NCBI GenBank assembly: GCA_947588825.1
Contig: CANPZU010000006.1
Span: 1-64,000, forward strand
Origin: an uncultured Clostridia bacterium
GTDB taxonomy: Bacteria > Bacillota > Clostridia > Oscillospirales > CAG-272
Length of the DNA: 64,000 nt
Direction of reading: 5' to 3'
Both the position numbers and the translations under genes were made by a program. Of this stretch, positions 1 through 8,183 are shown piece by piece. The notes below the pieces were generated by a model. The model worked only from the letters and a program-made list of their open reading frames with translations. It did not search any database and had not been told where the DNA came from. How positions within the stretch are numbered: position 1 is the stretch's first letter; the number at the start of each line of letters is the position of its first letter.

Positions 1-782
1 TTGTATCGCTCGTTGGAGAGGATGGAGCAGATCGTGGTTTCGCTCCACTTGGATTTCCCACTCGGTGAAGGAATGCCGCTTTTTTCCAGCATTCGGGCAA
101 TCACCTTGTAGCTGTCGCCCGCAAGGAAGCGGTTATAGATCAACCGCACGGTTTCGGCTTCTTCTGGAACGATTTCCGGCTTGCCGTCCGCGCCCCTGCG
201 ATAACCGAGAAAGTTCTTGTATTGAAAATTGACTCTCCCTTCTTTGGCGCTCTGCGCCTTGCCCCAGCGGACGTTGGCGCTGATGTTCTCCGATTCGCTC
301 TGTGCCACGCTCCCATAGATGGTAATGTAAAATTCAGCGCCCGGCTGAATACTGTGAATGCCCTGTTCCTCGAAAAAGACGTCCACGCCCAAGTCTTTGA
401 GCAGGCGGGTGTGCTGCAGGCAGTCTACGGTATTGCGGGAAAAGCGAGCGATGGACTTGGTGATAATCATATCAATCTTGCCCTGCTTGCATTTGCGGAT
501 CATTTTATTGAATTCGTCCCGCTTTTTGACGCTGGTGCCGGTGATGCCTTTGTCCGCAAAGATGCCTACCAGCGTCCAGCCCGGCTCGGCATTGATCCGC
601 TCGGTATAATGCCTGACCTGTACGGCATAGCTGTTCAGTTGTTCTTCCTGTTGGGTGGATACCCGGCAGTAGGCGGCGACCCGAAGCGGTCGGTATTCCT
701 TTTTGACCTTACTTGCCGTGTCGACCGTCGCCGGGATTTGCCGAACTGTTCTCTGCGGCCGTGTCGCTGTCGTTGTTTCCAT
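1..782 (-). CDS. Large serine recombinase, third of triplet (3' end outside window)
   Basis: DNA strand-exchange enzyme of the large serine recombinase family, probably for integration and excision of the element. The visible 260 residues contain the resolvase-type catalytic domain with the start AYCRVSTQQ (catalytic serine), then GIFADKGITGTS, IARFSRNT and the start of the Recombinase domain (FLGYRRGADGKPEIVPEEA). The gene reads leftwards and runs off the window, so the zinc ribbon and coiled coil are not seen. The ATG at 782 lies inside the end of the preceding recombinase-like gene (74-base overlap). Translation from there gives a Thr/Arg-rich leader before the domain, so a later start is possible. 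Family assignment is firm; the role in moving this element is inference. Confidence 0.9.
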   Translation of the reverse strand, partial: METTTATRPQRTVRQIPATVDTASKVKKEYRPLRVAAYCRVSTQQEEQLNSYAVQVRHYTERINAEPGWTLVGIFADKGITGTSVKKRDEFNKMIRKCKQGKIDMIITKSIARFSRNTVDCLQHTRLLKDLGVDVFFEEQGIHSIQPGAEFYITIYGSVAQSESENISANVRWGKAQSAKEGRVNFQYKNFLGYRRGADGKPEIVPEEAETVRLIYNRFLAGDSYKVIARMLEKSGIPSPSGKSKWSETTICSILSNERY

Positions 783-1644
783 TTGGCTTCTCCTTTCCGA
801 TCTCCTGATCGTTTATCAGTAGGATGCCGACCGTTCCATCCCCATGGAAGCGGATCGCTTTTACGGTGCGGTGAAATAGGTCGGCTGAAAAATTTGAGAG
901 CGGCTCCGCATTTGCAAAAACCGCTCTCAATCGTTTGGCTGTATAGATTTCGTTTGGAATGTCTCGATAGACGACCGACACCCGCCGAAGCATGGCCTTC
1001 CGCAAGGCGTCCTTGTCGGTGTTGAAACCTTCCAACATTCTGCCGATTTCATTGTCCAGCTTTCGCACTTCGGCACAGGACCCTTTATCGGTGGCTTCGG
1101 GGACACGGATCATCTCCGGCGCGGAGATCGTCCTGTTCAGTAGCTCTGTGATCTCGCCCAGCAGTTCCTCGTCCGATTTGGCGATCAGTTTTTTGCATTC
1201 GGGATTTTGGCAAGTCCACCGCTGTGTACCGTCTTTAATCCTTGCGTCATATCTGCGGTGCATTTCACAGCCGCAGGACGGGCATTTCACCGGTACGCCG
1301 AGTTGAAAGATGTCTGTGCTGCGGTCGCAATTCTTCTGCGTATTCCGTTCGTTCTTTACCGCTTGCAGAGCATCGTATGTTTTCTGTTCGAGGATGACGG
1401 GATAGGGGTCTCTGCCGAGGTATCGCTCGTCCTCGATGATTCGTTTCAACCTTGCTTTGTTCCAGCCCATAACACCGGGCATATATTCCACGCCGTCTGC
1501 ATTGAGATGCTCTGCGATTTGCAGTAAGGATTTGCCGTCAAGGTAGGCTTTGCAGATCTCCGTGACGGTATCCCGTTCCTGCGGATGGACGGCGACAACG
1601 CCGTCTGTAAATTGGTAGCCGTAAGGAAGCGTCCTCAATTTCAT
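709..1644 (-). CDS. Recombinase-like protein lacking the catalytic domain
   Basis: Middle member of the recombinase triplet. It begins directly in the Recombinase domain (LPYGYQFTDGVVAVHPQE), continues through a zinc-ribbon region with two CxxC-type pairs (CPSCGCEMH and CQNPECKK) and a helical C-terminal part, but has no serine catalytic domain. At about 311 residues it is well short of a full enzyme. The ATG at 1644 overlaps the upstream stop (ATGA), which makes it a better start than the GTG at 1656, where the purine-rich stretch is too close. Catalytically dead partners of this layout accompany active serine recombinases in several Firmicutes elements and probably help bind the attachment sites; that role is inferred. 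Confidence 0.8.
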   Translation of the reverse strand: MKLRTLPYGYQFTDGVVAVHPQERDTVTEICKAYLDGKSLLQIAEHLNADGVEYMPGVMGWNKARLKRIIEDERYLGRDPYPVILEQKTYDALQAVKNERNTQKNCDRSTDIFQLGVPVKCPSCGCEMHRRYDARIKDGTQRWTCQNPECKKLIAKSDEELLGEITELLNRTISAPEMIRVPEATDKGSCAEVRKLDNEIGRMLEGFNTDKDALRKAMLRRVSVVYRDIPNEIYTAKRLRAVFANAEPLSNFSADLFHRTVKAIRFHGDGTVGILLINDQEIGKEKPNGNNDSDTAAENSSANPGDGRHGK

Positions 1645-3197
1645 TTTCGTTTGCACCTGCCTTTCTCGTCGATTTCTTCGGTCAGTTCGATTTCGCCGGT
1701 CAGCTTGAAGGTGATCTGCGTGTTGTCATTGACCATTATGCTGTCTACGATTTGCCCGAACAGTTCTCCATCGAAGCGGCCTGTGGGGAGGTAGCCCTCC
1801 ATAATACCGTTCAATTCTCTGATCTGCTCCAGCCACTCGTCATTTTCGTCCTCTGCCAGTTTCCTGCGCCGCTCGATGCGTAGTTCGTTGATTTTGCTCC
1901 CGATCTCCGCAGTCTGCGCCGAATATGCGGCGGCGGGCAGCACACCGTTTGTGTGAAGCCGGGTGATGACAAGGTTTCTGGCGTTGAGGTCGGCAATCTC
2001 CTTGTCGATCCGTTTGACCGTTTCCTGTGCATCGCTTGTTCGGCTCTGCATGGTTTCTATCTGACGGATCAGCGTTCCCAACAGGTCTTTCCGATTGTTC
2101 TGCAATTTTATGCTCATGCGGGTGAAGGCTTCATACACCATTTCCTCCCGCACACGTCGGGATGCACAGTCGGTTGCGCCGGAAGCTACTCCGGCGCAGA
2201 GCCAATAGGCTCTGCCGTGGATGATTTGTCGCCGGAATGCCCTCCCGCATTCGGGACAACGCAGTTTACCGGACAGTGGCCAATGATTTTTTTGCCTGCC
2301 AACGACTTTTCTCGCCTGCGCCAGCTTCTGTGCAGCGCCGTAGACTTCTCGGCTGACAATGGCAGGGTTGCTGTTCTCCACATAATACTTCGGCATTTGC
2401 CCGGTGTTCATTACTTTGCGGAAGGGCAGTGTCTCGGTGGTGAAAGATTTTTGAAGAAGCGCATCGCCCATGTACCGCTCGTTGTTTAGAATGTACTGAA
2501 CTGTCGTGGCGTGCCACTTGGCTTTTTCGCTTCTCCGAGGGATAGCTTCTTCATTTAGAATGTTAGCGATACGCTGTATTCCAATGCCCTGCAGATAGAG
2601 CCCGAAGATACGCCGCACGACTTCCATTTCGTTTTCCTTCGGAACAAGCTGTCCGTCACACATTTGAAAACCGTATGCGGGATAATTGCAGTTGAATTCG
2701 CCGGATTGCATCCGCTTTTGGTAGCTCCAACGCACATTCCCCGATAGGGACACGCTTTCTTGCTGTGCAGCCATACCGGGGAAGGTAACGATCATCTCCA
2801 TATTCAGTTTGTCGGTGTCGATGCCCTGTTCCTCAAAGTAGACGCTGACGCCGATTTCTTTGAGAAGCCGCAGGGTGATCAGCAGTTCCTCGGTGTTCCG
2901 AGCGAATCGGGAAACTGACTTGACGATGATCCGGTCGATTTTCCCTTTCTTGCAGTCCCGGATCATTCGGTTCTGCTCGTCGCGCTTCTTCATGTCCGTG
3001 CCGCTGAATCCTTCGTCTGCGTAGATATCTACCAACCGGTATTCGGGATGCTTTTTCGTATATTCACCGTAATACCGAATCTGTGCGGCGAAGGAGTGAA
3101 GTTGGTCTTCCGAATCGCTGGATACCCGGCAGTAAGCTGCCAGCCGGATAGGTTCGTCGGTCTTTTGTCTTGGCGTGGTGATTTCCGTAATGTTCAT
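1641..3197 (-). CDS. Large serine recombinase, first of triplet
   Basis: Full-length (518 residues) serine integrase or transposase. Domains in order: catalytic resolvase domain at about residues 15-160 (AAYCRVSSDSEDQ with the nucleophilic serine, YADEGFSGTD, VSRFARNTEELL), Recombinase domain (YGFQMCDGQLVPKENE to NNERYMGD), zinc ribbon (CPECGRAFRR ... WLCAG ... DCASR) and a coiled coil with a C-terminal beta tail. The ATG at 3197 has AAAGGAG eight to nine bases upstream. It is the promoter-proximal member of a tightly overlapping three-gene set. Such sets act as the integration module in some Clostridia and Streptococcus ICEs. The target site cannot be told from this window. Confidence 0.92.
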   Translation of the reverse strand: MNITEITTPRQKTDEPIRLAAYCRVSSDSEDQLHSFAAQIRYYGEYTKKHPEYRLVDIYADEGFSGTDMKKRDEQNRMIRDCKKGKIDRIIVKSVSRFARNTEELLITLRLLKEIGVSVYFEEQGIDTDKLNMEMIVTFPGMAAQQESVSLSGNVRWSYQKRMQSGEFNCNYPAYGFQMCDGQLVPKENEMEVVRRIFGLYLQGIGIQRIANILNEEAIPRRSEKAKWHATTVQYILNNERYMGDALLQKSFTTETLPFRKVMNTGQMPKYYVENSNPAIVSREVYGAAQKLAQARKVVGRQKNHWPLSGKLRCPECGRAFRRQIIHGRAYWLCAGVASGATDCASRRVREEMVYEAFTRMSIKLQNNRKDLLGTLIRQIETMQSRTSDAQETVKRIDKEIADLNARNLVITRLHTNGVLPAAAYSAQTAEIGSKINELRIERRRKLAEDENDEWLEQIRELNGIMEGYLPTGRFDGELFGQIVDSIMVNDNTQITFKLTGEIELTEEIDEKGRCKRK

Positions 3198-3305
3198 TCC
3201 GTTTTCTCCTTTCTGCGGGGGTTTCCCGCCGATTTGCCTTTTGGCAACAGCAACAATACCACGGGAGTTTGAGTCAGTCCAGAGAGAATCGGAAGATTTA
3301 TCAGT

Positions 3306-3455
3306 TCAGACACAAATTTTTTCGGCTTCGTAGTACGTCGCGCTGATGTCTGCGATTTTTTTGAATTCATCCTCTGTAATGAGCTGCATACCGACCAGCA
3401 AACGGAGCAGGTTCAAGCTGTATGCGAAGGAGGCATTTTTCTGATCTCTACTCAT
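3306..3455 (-). CDS. Small SHOCT-like protein
   Basis: A 49-residue protein whose ATG overlaps the stop codon of the MazF-like gene (ATGA), so the two are probably translationally coupled. It ends in a short-C-terminal-domain-like segment, LITEDEFKKIADI, typical of the ITxEEFxxxK core of SHOCT domains, preceded by a hydrophobic helix. SHOCT segments act as small oligomerisation modules. The coupling to mazF raises the possibility that it modulates the toxin, but there is no direct evidence and it does not look like a MazE antitoxin. Confidence 0.6.
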   Translation of the reverse strand: MSRDQKNASFAYSLNLLRLLVGMQLITEDEFKKIADISATYYEAEKICV

Positions 3456-3814
3456 AGCAGCGCCTCCATATATTTGATGCCGAAGCTTGTAATGATGGCG
3501 TGGTCGACTTTGCCCATCGTTTCCTTGTCCAGCCTGCCGACATATTCGGAAAAGCGTTTTTTATCAATTGTCCGTATCTGTTCCAGCAAGACCGTGGATT
3601 TGGTCTTGAGTCCCGCCGCCGTAATATCCACATGGGTGGGAAGCGCCGCTTTTTTCTCTCGGCCGGTGATCGCCGCGACGATGGTGGTGGGGCTGTGCCT
3701 ATTGCCGGTATCGTTTTGTAAAATGAGAACGGGACGGATACCGCCCTGTTCGCTGCCGACTGCCGGGGACAGGTCGGCGTAGTAAATTTCGCCGCGTTTG
3801 ATTTTATCGTTCAT
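3452..3814 (-). CDS. mazF: MazF/PemK-family endoribonuclease toxin
   Basis: Sequence-specific mRNA interferase of the MazF/PemK (CcdB-like fold) family, 120 residues. The family signature is clear: RGEIYYADLSPAVGSEQGG, RPVLILQND, IVAAIT and a C-terminal regulatory helix. The start at 3814 is chosen because AAAGGA lies about eight bases before it; a start further upstream at 3850 has no ribosome site and adds an atypical leader. No MazE-like antitoxin gene lies upstream. Instead a 49-residue SHOCT-like protein overlaps its stop. It sits between the recombinases and the sigma factor, consistent with a maintenance role for the element, which is inference. Confidence 0.88.
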   Translation of the reverse strand: MNDKIKRGEIYYADLSPAVGSEQGGIRPVLILQNDTGNRHSPTTIVAAITGREKKAALPTHVDITAAGLKTKSTVLLEQIRTIDKKRFSEYVGRLDKETMGKVDHAIITSFGIKYMEALL

Positions 3815-3838
3815 TTCAAATTCCTTTCGTAAGTAAAA

Positions 3839-3874
3839 GGGCGGCCGCATATCCTTTCGGGCATACGGCCGCCC
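3839..3874 (-). terminator. Hairpin upstream of mazF
   Basis: Nine-base perfect GC-rich arms, GGGCGGCCG at 3839-3847 and CGGCCGCCC at 3866-3874, with an 18-base loop. On the minus strand the stem is followed by TTTTAC, 25 bases before the mazF start. It may end transcription coming from the sigma-factor gene or act as an attenuator of mazF. Confidence 0.55.
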
Positions 3875-3901
3875 GTTTGCCTTTTCAATCGTTTTGTTCC
3901 A

Positions 3902-3970
3902 TTACCGATATTTGTCCACGACGCCCTCGATAAACGGGAACGCAACCACCGGCCATGCTCTTGGCCTCAT
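3902..3970 (-). CDS. Possible 22-residue mini-protein
   Basis: A short frame reading MRPRAWPVVAFPFIEGVVDK and two more residues, preceded by a strong purine stretch (GGAGGGGTGAG). It is the only hint of coding in the roughly 550-base gap 3875-4453 between mazF and the sigma factor, which otherwise shows only GC-rich sequence without a convincing gene. No function can be given. Confidence 0.25.
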   Translation of the reverse strand: MRPRAWPVVAFPFIEGVVDKYR

Positions 3971-4453
3971 GGGAATCTCACCCCTCCGAGGATCTCTCCG
4001 AGGCGCCCTCCTTTGTTGCGACGGCTCACGGTCGTCGGAGCGGACACCGCTTGCTCGTTTCCGCCTGACGGCGAAAAGCTCGCTTGCTTTGTCGCTCCTC
4101 CTCTCCCCAAAAAGTCTTCCGACTTTTCGGGGACCCCTAAACGGCCGCTTCAACGCTCGACTTTAGGACTGGACGCAAGTATCTTTAATGCCTCTGCCTG
4201 TCATCGCCTTCGTTACGGATCGCCCGTACCGTCAGAGTCTTAAAGGCATCAGACGCGGTTTATATTTGACCGTCTGTGCGATTGCTCTTGTGGCTTGCCG
4301 GTTTTGCCGACAGCAGAGGGAAAGTAATGGTTGCGCTGTACTATTCGGTTGTCAAAGATCGCCCCGCCGCCATGCAGCTTCGGCGTCGGGTGAGAGGATT
4401 ATCTCTTCTCTCACCTGTATAGGAACGAAAATCGAAAAACGAGGGGTCTGTCC

Positions 4454-4903
4454 TCAAATATTTTTCAAATATTTTTTCAACTTCTTTCTCGCCTGCTTTA
4501 GACTTTCCTTTACGCTGTACTCGGACACGCCCTGCATTTCTGCGATTTCAGCGGTCGTCATACCATTTTGAAAGTGAAGAATAAACCGCTCCCGCATCAC
4601 GGCGGACAGTGTACTAAGTCCTTCAAACGCCTTTTGGCGTTTCTGCCTTTCCAGAAGTATCGTTTCCGGATCGTTTTCCCGGTCTATAAACTCATGGAAA
4701 TTCTCATATTCCCCGCCGTCGCCGCCGAGCAAAGCGCTGAACGGAATTTCTCCCGCACGGTGCTTATCTTCGTTTTTGTTGATCCGCCACAGTCCTCGAC
4801 GATATTCGCAGTAGACTTCTTCACTTACTTCCACATCCTCGTAAAGTCCGGTCATGGTGTTGTACACCGTGAGTATGTATGTCTGTTTTTCTTGCTTTTT
4901 CAT
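4454..4903 (-). CDS. Sigma-70 family factor, ICE type
   Basis: A 149-residue protein with sigma region 4 at its C-terminus: LSTLSAVMRERFILHF, then the helix-turn-helix MTTAEIAEMQGVSEYSVKES and a lysine-rich end. The N-terminal half has the YCEYRRGLWRINKNEDKH pattern seen in short sigma-like proteins of Firmicutes conjugative elements; a canonical region 2 is not obvious. It probably controls element genes, either as a factor for RNA polymerase or as an anti-/co-regulator. It stands alone between two non-coding stretches. Confidence 0.8.
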   Translation of the reverse strand: MKKQEKQTYILTVYNTMTGLYEDVEVSEEVYCEYRRGLWRINKNEDKHRAGEIPFSALLGGDGGEYENFHEFIDRENDPETILLERQKRQKAFEGLSTLSAVMRERFILHFQNGMTTAEIAEMQGVSEYSVKESLKQARKKLKKYLKNI

Positions 4904-5001
4904 TTCTGTGAGCTCCTTTTTGAATTTGAATTTTTGGGGTTGGATTCAAATTCGGAGCTCACGGATACGCGGCTATATATGGGAGCCACACATTTCGGGG
5001 C

Positions 5002-5040
5002 ATAAAAAAGTCCTTTCCCGCGCGGGTCGGGAAAGGACTT
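5002..5040 (-). terminator. Intrinsic terminator (minus strand)
   Basis: Thirteen-base perfect stem, AAGTCCTTTCCCG at 5008-5020 and CGGGAAAGGACTT at 5028-5040, with a 7-base loop, followed on the minus strand by a run of six T. It lies downstream of the zinc-ribbon gene and upstream of the sigma-factor gene. Confidence 0.85.
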
Positions 5041-5068
5041 CAAACGCATCGCACAAGTCGGAGAACAA

Positions 5069-5140
5069 AAAAAGCACCGTAAAAGCGAAATCCTGGGGAT
5101 AGGGTTATCCCATCAGATTCCGACCTTGTACGGTGCATGG
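5069..5140 (-). terminator. Branched terminator-like hairpin
   Basis: Outer stem GCACCGTA (5074-5081) with TACGGTGC (5129-5136), enclosing a second inverted repeat around GGGAT...ATCCC, and followed on the minus strand by seven T. It is the first of two tandem terminators after the lexA-immA-zinc-ribbon operon. The inner stem makes it larger than an ordinary terminator. Confidence 0.65.
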
Positions 5141-5212
5141 TAGCCTGATCTTTCGATCTTCTCCGCTCGCGCGATTTTCAGTCAGTTACAATATTCAGTT
5201 TTTTCGGCAAGG

Positions 5213-5470
5213 CTATTTGGCAGAGCCGCCGGCCTTTCGTTTCCCGATTCCTTTTTGCCGCCGGAAGTAGGCAAAGTTCAGAACGACCTGCCGCTTGCAT
5301 TTCTGGCATTTGGCAAGGTAGTGACCGCTCGCGTCGGAAAACACACGGGTAATGATAAAATCACAGTAGGGGCATCGAATGTCCCGCAGCGTCAGCCCTT
5401 CCGCCTCGGACGCACTTAACGCCAAGCGTTTCCTTTTTTCTTCTGCCGACAGCACAACAGCGTTCTTCAT
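5213..5470 (-). CDS. Com-like zinc-ribbon protein
   Basis: An 85-residue protein with a single zinc ribbon of the phage Mu Com type: RCPYCD, a spacer with GHYLAKCQKCKRQVV, and a basic C-terminal tail rich in Lys and Arg. The basic tail suggests nucleic-acid binding. The ATG at 5470 overlaps the stop of the metallopeptidase gene (ATGA) and has GGGAGG nine bases upstream, so it is preferred to a TTG at 5479 that would touch the ribosome site. It is co-transcribed with immA and the lexA-like gene. Its exact role is unknown. Confidence 0.7.
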   Translation of the reverse strand: MKNAVVLSAEEKRKRLALSASEAEGLTLRDIRCPYCDFIITRVFSDASGHYLAKCQKCKRQVVLNFAYFRRQKGIGKRKAGGSAK

Positions 5471-6171
5471 TCGTTGCAACCTCCCGTCTTTTGAAAATAT
5501 TCGATCATGTTACGGTGGGAAAGCAATTCGTATTTGCGAAGCTGAATGAGCATGGCTGTGTAGGATACGCCGATTTCCTCCGCCATTCGGTTCAAAAGCG
5601 GTTTATCCTCCGGCAAAAATACGCATTTGCTGTATACGGGAATGCGTTTGCAGTTGAAATGCCGATAGACAGTTCCCTCAAGCAGTTTTCGCGGCATCAG
5701 CAGTTCCGCCGCCATTACGTTCGCCTGTGTTTCACCGAGGGAGAGCCGCTCCCGAAATTCATGGATGCTGTAGGTTCGCTCCACATCGTACACCCGGTTA
5801 TAGCAGGCGGTGGCGTGCAGTGGGTCGGCGCGGTTCAGCAGGACGTGGCCGATTTCATGCGCCAGCGTGAATCGTCGGCGGCCTTCTTCCTCTTTCCGCA
5901 GCAAAAAACCGTCCAGCACGATCGTGTTCTTCGGATAAACCTGTTTACGACATTCTCCGTTTCGCCGGACGGTCAAAGGCGTTTCACCGTCCGACAGAAA
6001 GCCGATTTTGTCCATGTCCGTTTCTGCGATGGATTCATATACGACGTGCAGACCAAGATACCGTGCGATCCCGTCGACGTCGATTCGGTTCGGCAGGGAT
6101 GTTCCGTACAGGACGTTTACCAGCCCTTCGGCAATTTCCGCTATTTCACGGTTGGAGATATATACTGTCAC
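5467..6171 (-). CDS. ImmA/IrrE-family metallopeptidase
   Basis: A zinc protease of the ImmA/IrrE family, which cleaves or inactivates phage-type or ICE repressors after DNA damage. The HExxH motif is clear in RRFTLAHEIGHVLLN, followed by ETQANVMAAELLMP, which supplies the third zinc ligand region. The GTG at 6171 is chosen because it overlaps the upstream stop (GTGA) and has GGGAGGT seven bases before it; this gives 234 residues. It follows the LexA-like repressor directly, the classic repressor/anti-repressor pairing, so its likely substrate is that repressor. Confidence 0.88.
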   Translation of the reverse strand: MTVYISNREIAEIAEGLVNVLYGTSLPNRIDVDGIARYLGLHVVYESIAETDMDKIGFLSDGETPLTVRRNGECRKQVYPKNTIVLDGFLLRKEEEGRRRFTLAHEIGHVLLNRADPLHATACYNRVYDVERTYSIHEFRERLSLGETQANVMAAELLMPRKLLEGTVYRHFNCKRIPVYSKCVFLPEDKPLLNRMAEEIGVSYTAMLIQLRKYELLSHRNMIEYFQKTGGCNE

Positions 6172-6782
6172 TTTTGCACCTCCCGTAATCGCTTGATCAC
6201 ATGGGACGCTACGCCCTGAATCCTGCAATTTCTGACATAGATATCTTTCATGTCCGGATTTTCCGGATGAAGGCGAATGCGCCGATGCGCTTCGTCCCGG
6301 TAATACCGTTTCAGCGTATTTTCGTTGTTGACAAGCGCCACGACGATATCTCCGTCCTCGGCGTTTTCCTGCTTTCGGACGACTACCAGATCGCCGGGGT
6401 CGATCCCTGCGCCGACCATGGATTCGCCTTTGGCATGGAGCAGAAAGAAGTCTCCGTTTCCGAACACGGCGGTGGGCAGCGCAACGATCTCCTCGAAATT
6501 TTCTTCTTCCATCTGCGGCTCTCAGCAGATCACGCTGCCGAGAATGGGCGACATGACGGCATTCATATCCGTTTTCCGTATGAGCGGTGTGGTGATGCTT
6601 TCCCCGTCGTAGGACAGCATTTCTTTTGCATCCATCTCCCGCAGATATCCGTGCGCCGTGCTTCTCGCACAGCCGACGGCGTCTGCCAGCTCCGTGATGG
6701 ACGGAGAGCGGCGGTATGTAAAATAGAACCGTTCGGTTTCCTTTATGATTTTCTCCATCGTTGCTTCGCTCTTATGTTGCAT
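6168..6782 (-). pseudogene. lexA: LexA-like repressor interrupted by in-frame TGA
   Basis: A LexA-type repressor in one reading frame but split by a TGA at 6522-6524. The N-terminal part (86 residues) is a winged helix (SPSITELADAVGCARSTAHG). The C-terminal part is an S24 peptidase domain with the nucleophile in AKGESM and the catalytic lysine in ENTLKRYY, 37 residues apart as in E. coli LexA. Across the break the sequence reads GSVIC-stop-EPQMEEENFEE, where intact relatives have Cys/Ala-Gly-Glu-Pro; the stop therefore replaces the glycine of the self-cleavage bond (GGA to TGA). The second half has an ATG at 6512 but no good ribosome site. It could be a nonsense mutation, a read error or two working half-proteins. 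Confidence 0.82.
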
Positions 6783-6882
6783 ATCGTCCTCAACTCCGTT
6801 TTTATACTATCCGGAACAATCTGTTCGGGATAGATACAGTATAGCACAAAGACGTGTAATTTGCAATAGGTTGGATAAAAAT

Positions 6883-6922
6883 CGGAGCCGTGATGGGGTG
6901 ATTTCGACCCATCACGGCTCCG
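6883..6922 (-). terminator. Strong hairpin upstream of lexA-like gene
   Basis: Fifteen-base perfect arms, CGGAGCCGTGATGGG (6883-6897) and its complement (6908-6922), with a 10-base loop. On the minus strand it is followed by ATTTTTAT. It lies 100 bases upstream of the lexA-like start and may insulate that operon from the WYL gene or act as an attenuator. Confidence 0.7.
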
Positions 6923-7025
6923 AATGTTAAAGTAGATATGTTCAGTTTTCCCTTGTATGGTGGGCCTTCCGGCTGATTGTGCCGCGTCGGAGAAAATCCT
7001 GACAAAGACGGTTATATTTCGCAAT

Positions 7026-7074
7026 GATAAAACAAAAAGGGACAGGATTTTGCTTGCCTGCATTGTCCTGTCCC
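7026..7074 (-). terminator. Intrinsic terminator after WYL gene
   Basis: Arms GGGACAGGA (7039-7047) and TCCTGTCCC (7066-7074), followed on the minus strand by TTTTTGTTTT, 25 bases past the WYL stop. Confidence 0.85.
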
Positions 7075-7098
7075 TAAGATCGTATGTAAATATCCGTT

Positions 7099-8079
7099 CT
7101 ATCTTTCTTCCCCGAAGCTGCCTCTCACAGCTTCTTCCAGCATCCGGCGATACTGCTCCCGAACACGGTGCGGCGCAAGGATCTGAATATCCCCGCAGAA
7201 CTGGAACACCCAGCCGAAGAAGGTTTGGCTGACCGATACCTCCGCTTCCGCTTGAAAATGAGCGAAGTCCAGCGGCTTTGTGACGACGCTGTCCCCAAAG
7301 CGGTCGAGAATGACCTTCATCATTTCATTCTTACATTTGAGCGTGACGGTCTGCGTCTGCCCGTCGTACATATCGAACACCTCACGGGCAAACTCCGGCA
7401 GACTGAAATCCTGCGGAGGGGGAACGGCGTCACTTTCGAGGATTTCCGGTTCGACGATACGGTCTACCCGGAAGGTGATGATCTTTCCATGCTTTTCGCT
7501 GTAGCCCACCGCATAATAGTGATCTTCGTTCCACATCAGCCCATAAGGAGTGAAGCGGTAACGCTTGCCGTCGTTGCGGTAGACCCGTTTACGCTCGGCG
7601 TTGTATTCAAAGTAGCGGAAGGAGATTTGTTTCTTTCGGTTGATCGCCGTGTTGATACCGTCTACGGTATAGTAGATTTTTTCGTTGAGCGGCTTTACCC
7701 GGTCGGCAATGTACAGGTGGCGGTTCAGTTCCTCCGCCCGGTATTTGCCTGCCAGCGCCATCAGCTTTTCGGCAAGTTCCTCGCTCTTTTTGGCGGTGAT
7801 AAATTTAGAGGCTTCCACCGCGTCGATAAGCAGCTTCAGCTCCGGCAGTTCAAACAGCCTGCCTCCGAGAAAATAACTGTTTTGCGTACCCCGGTGAGAT
7901 ACAATGTCATAACCGAAGTCCTGCAAGGCGGCAATGTCGGCCGAAACGGTCTTGCGGTCTACGACAGCGCCAAGCTCCGAAAAGTGCCTCTCTATATCAG
8001 CGGTCGTGACCTGATGATCTTCGTCTGTCTGTTCATACAGATATTTCAGCAGATACAGAAGTCTTGTTTTTCCATTCAC
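7099..8079 (-). CDS. WYL-domain transcriptional regulator
   Basis: A 326-residue regulator with an N-terminal winged helix (TTADIERHFSELGAVVDRKT, VSADIAALQDFGYDI) and a WYL domain (ISFRYFEYNAERKRVYRN, RFTPYGLMWNEDHYYAVGY, FRVDRI) plus a C-terminal WCX-type extension. WYL proteins sense ligands or nucleic acid and often control phage-defence and mobile-element genes. The start is a GTG with AAGGAG about 13 bases upstream. It is transcribed divergently from the HTH/AlbA_2 pair, making that pair a plausible target. Confidence 0.88.
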   Translation of the reverse strand: MNGKTRLLYLLKYLYEQTDEDHQVTTADIERHFSELGAVVDRKTVSADIAALQDFGYDIVSHRGTQNSYFLGGRLFELPELKLLIDAVEASKFITAKKSEELAEKLMALAGKYRAEELNRHLYIADRVKPLNEKIYYTVDGINTAINRKKQISFRYFEYNAERKRVYRNDGKRYRFTPYGLMWNEDHYYAVGYSEKHGKIITFRVDRIVEPEILESDAVPPPQDFSLPEFAREVFDMYDGQTQTVTLKCKNEMMKVILDRFGDSVVTKPLDFAHFQAEAEVSVSQTFFGWVFQFCGDIQILAPHRVREQYRRMLEEAVRGSFGEER

Positions 8080-8163
8080 CCCATTGTTTTTTCTCCTTGT
8101 CGGATTTATCTTTGACCGATTTTATCCATGAATATTATACAATGTTTTTAGGCTATATTGGGG

Positions 8164-8183
8164 AACAAAATGAAAATATTTTT
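8164..8183 (+). repeat. Direct repeat, left copy
   Basis: Twenty bases (AACAAAATGAAAATATTTTT) identical to 10257-10276. Both copies are preceded by GGG and followed closely by a GG. The pair encloses the HTH and AlbA_2 genes and their promoter. Confidence 0.8.

Noticed and set aside
3894-4243. Plus-strand frames in the gap before the sigma factor
   Set aside because: Leu/Arg/Ser-rich readings of GC-rich non-coding DNA without ribosome sites.
6522-6524. TGA read as glycine or tryptophan in the LexA-like gene
   Set aside because: Other genes in the window, such as mazF and the first recombinase, end in TGA at natural lengths, so a general recoding is not supported.
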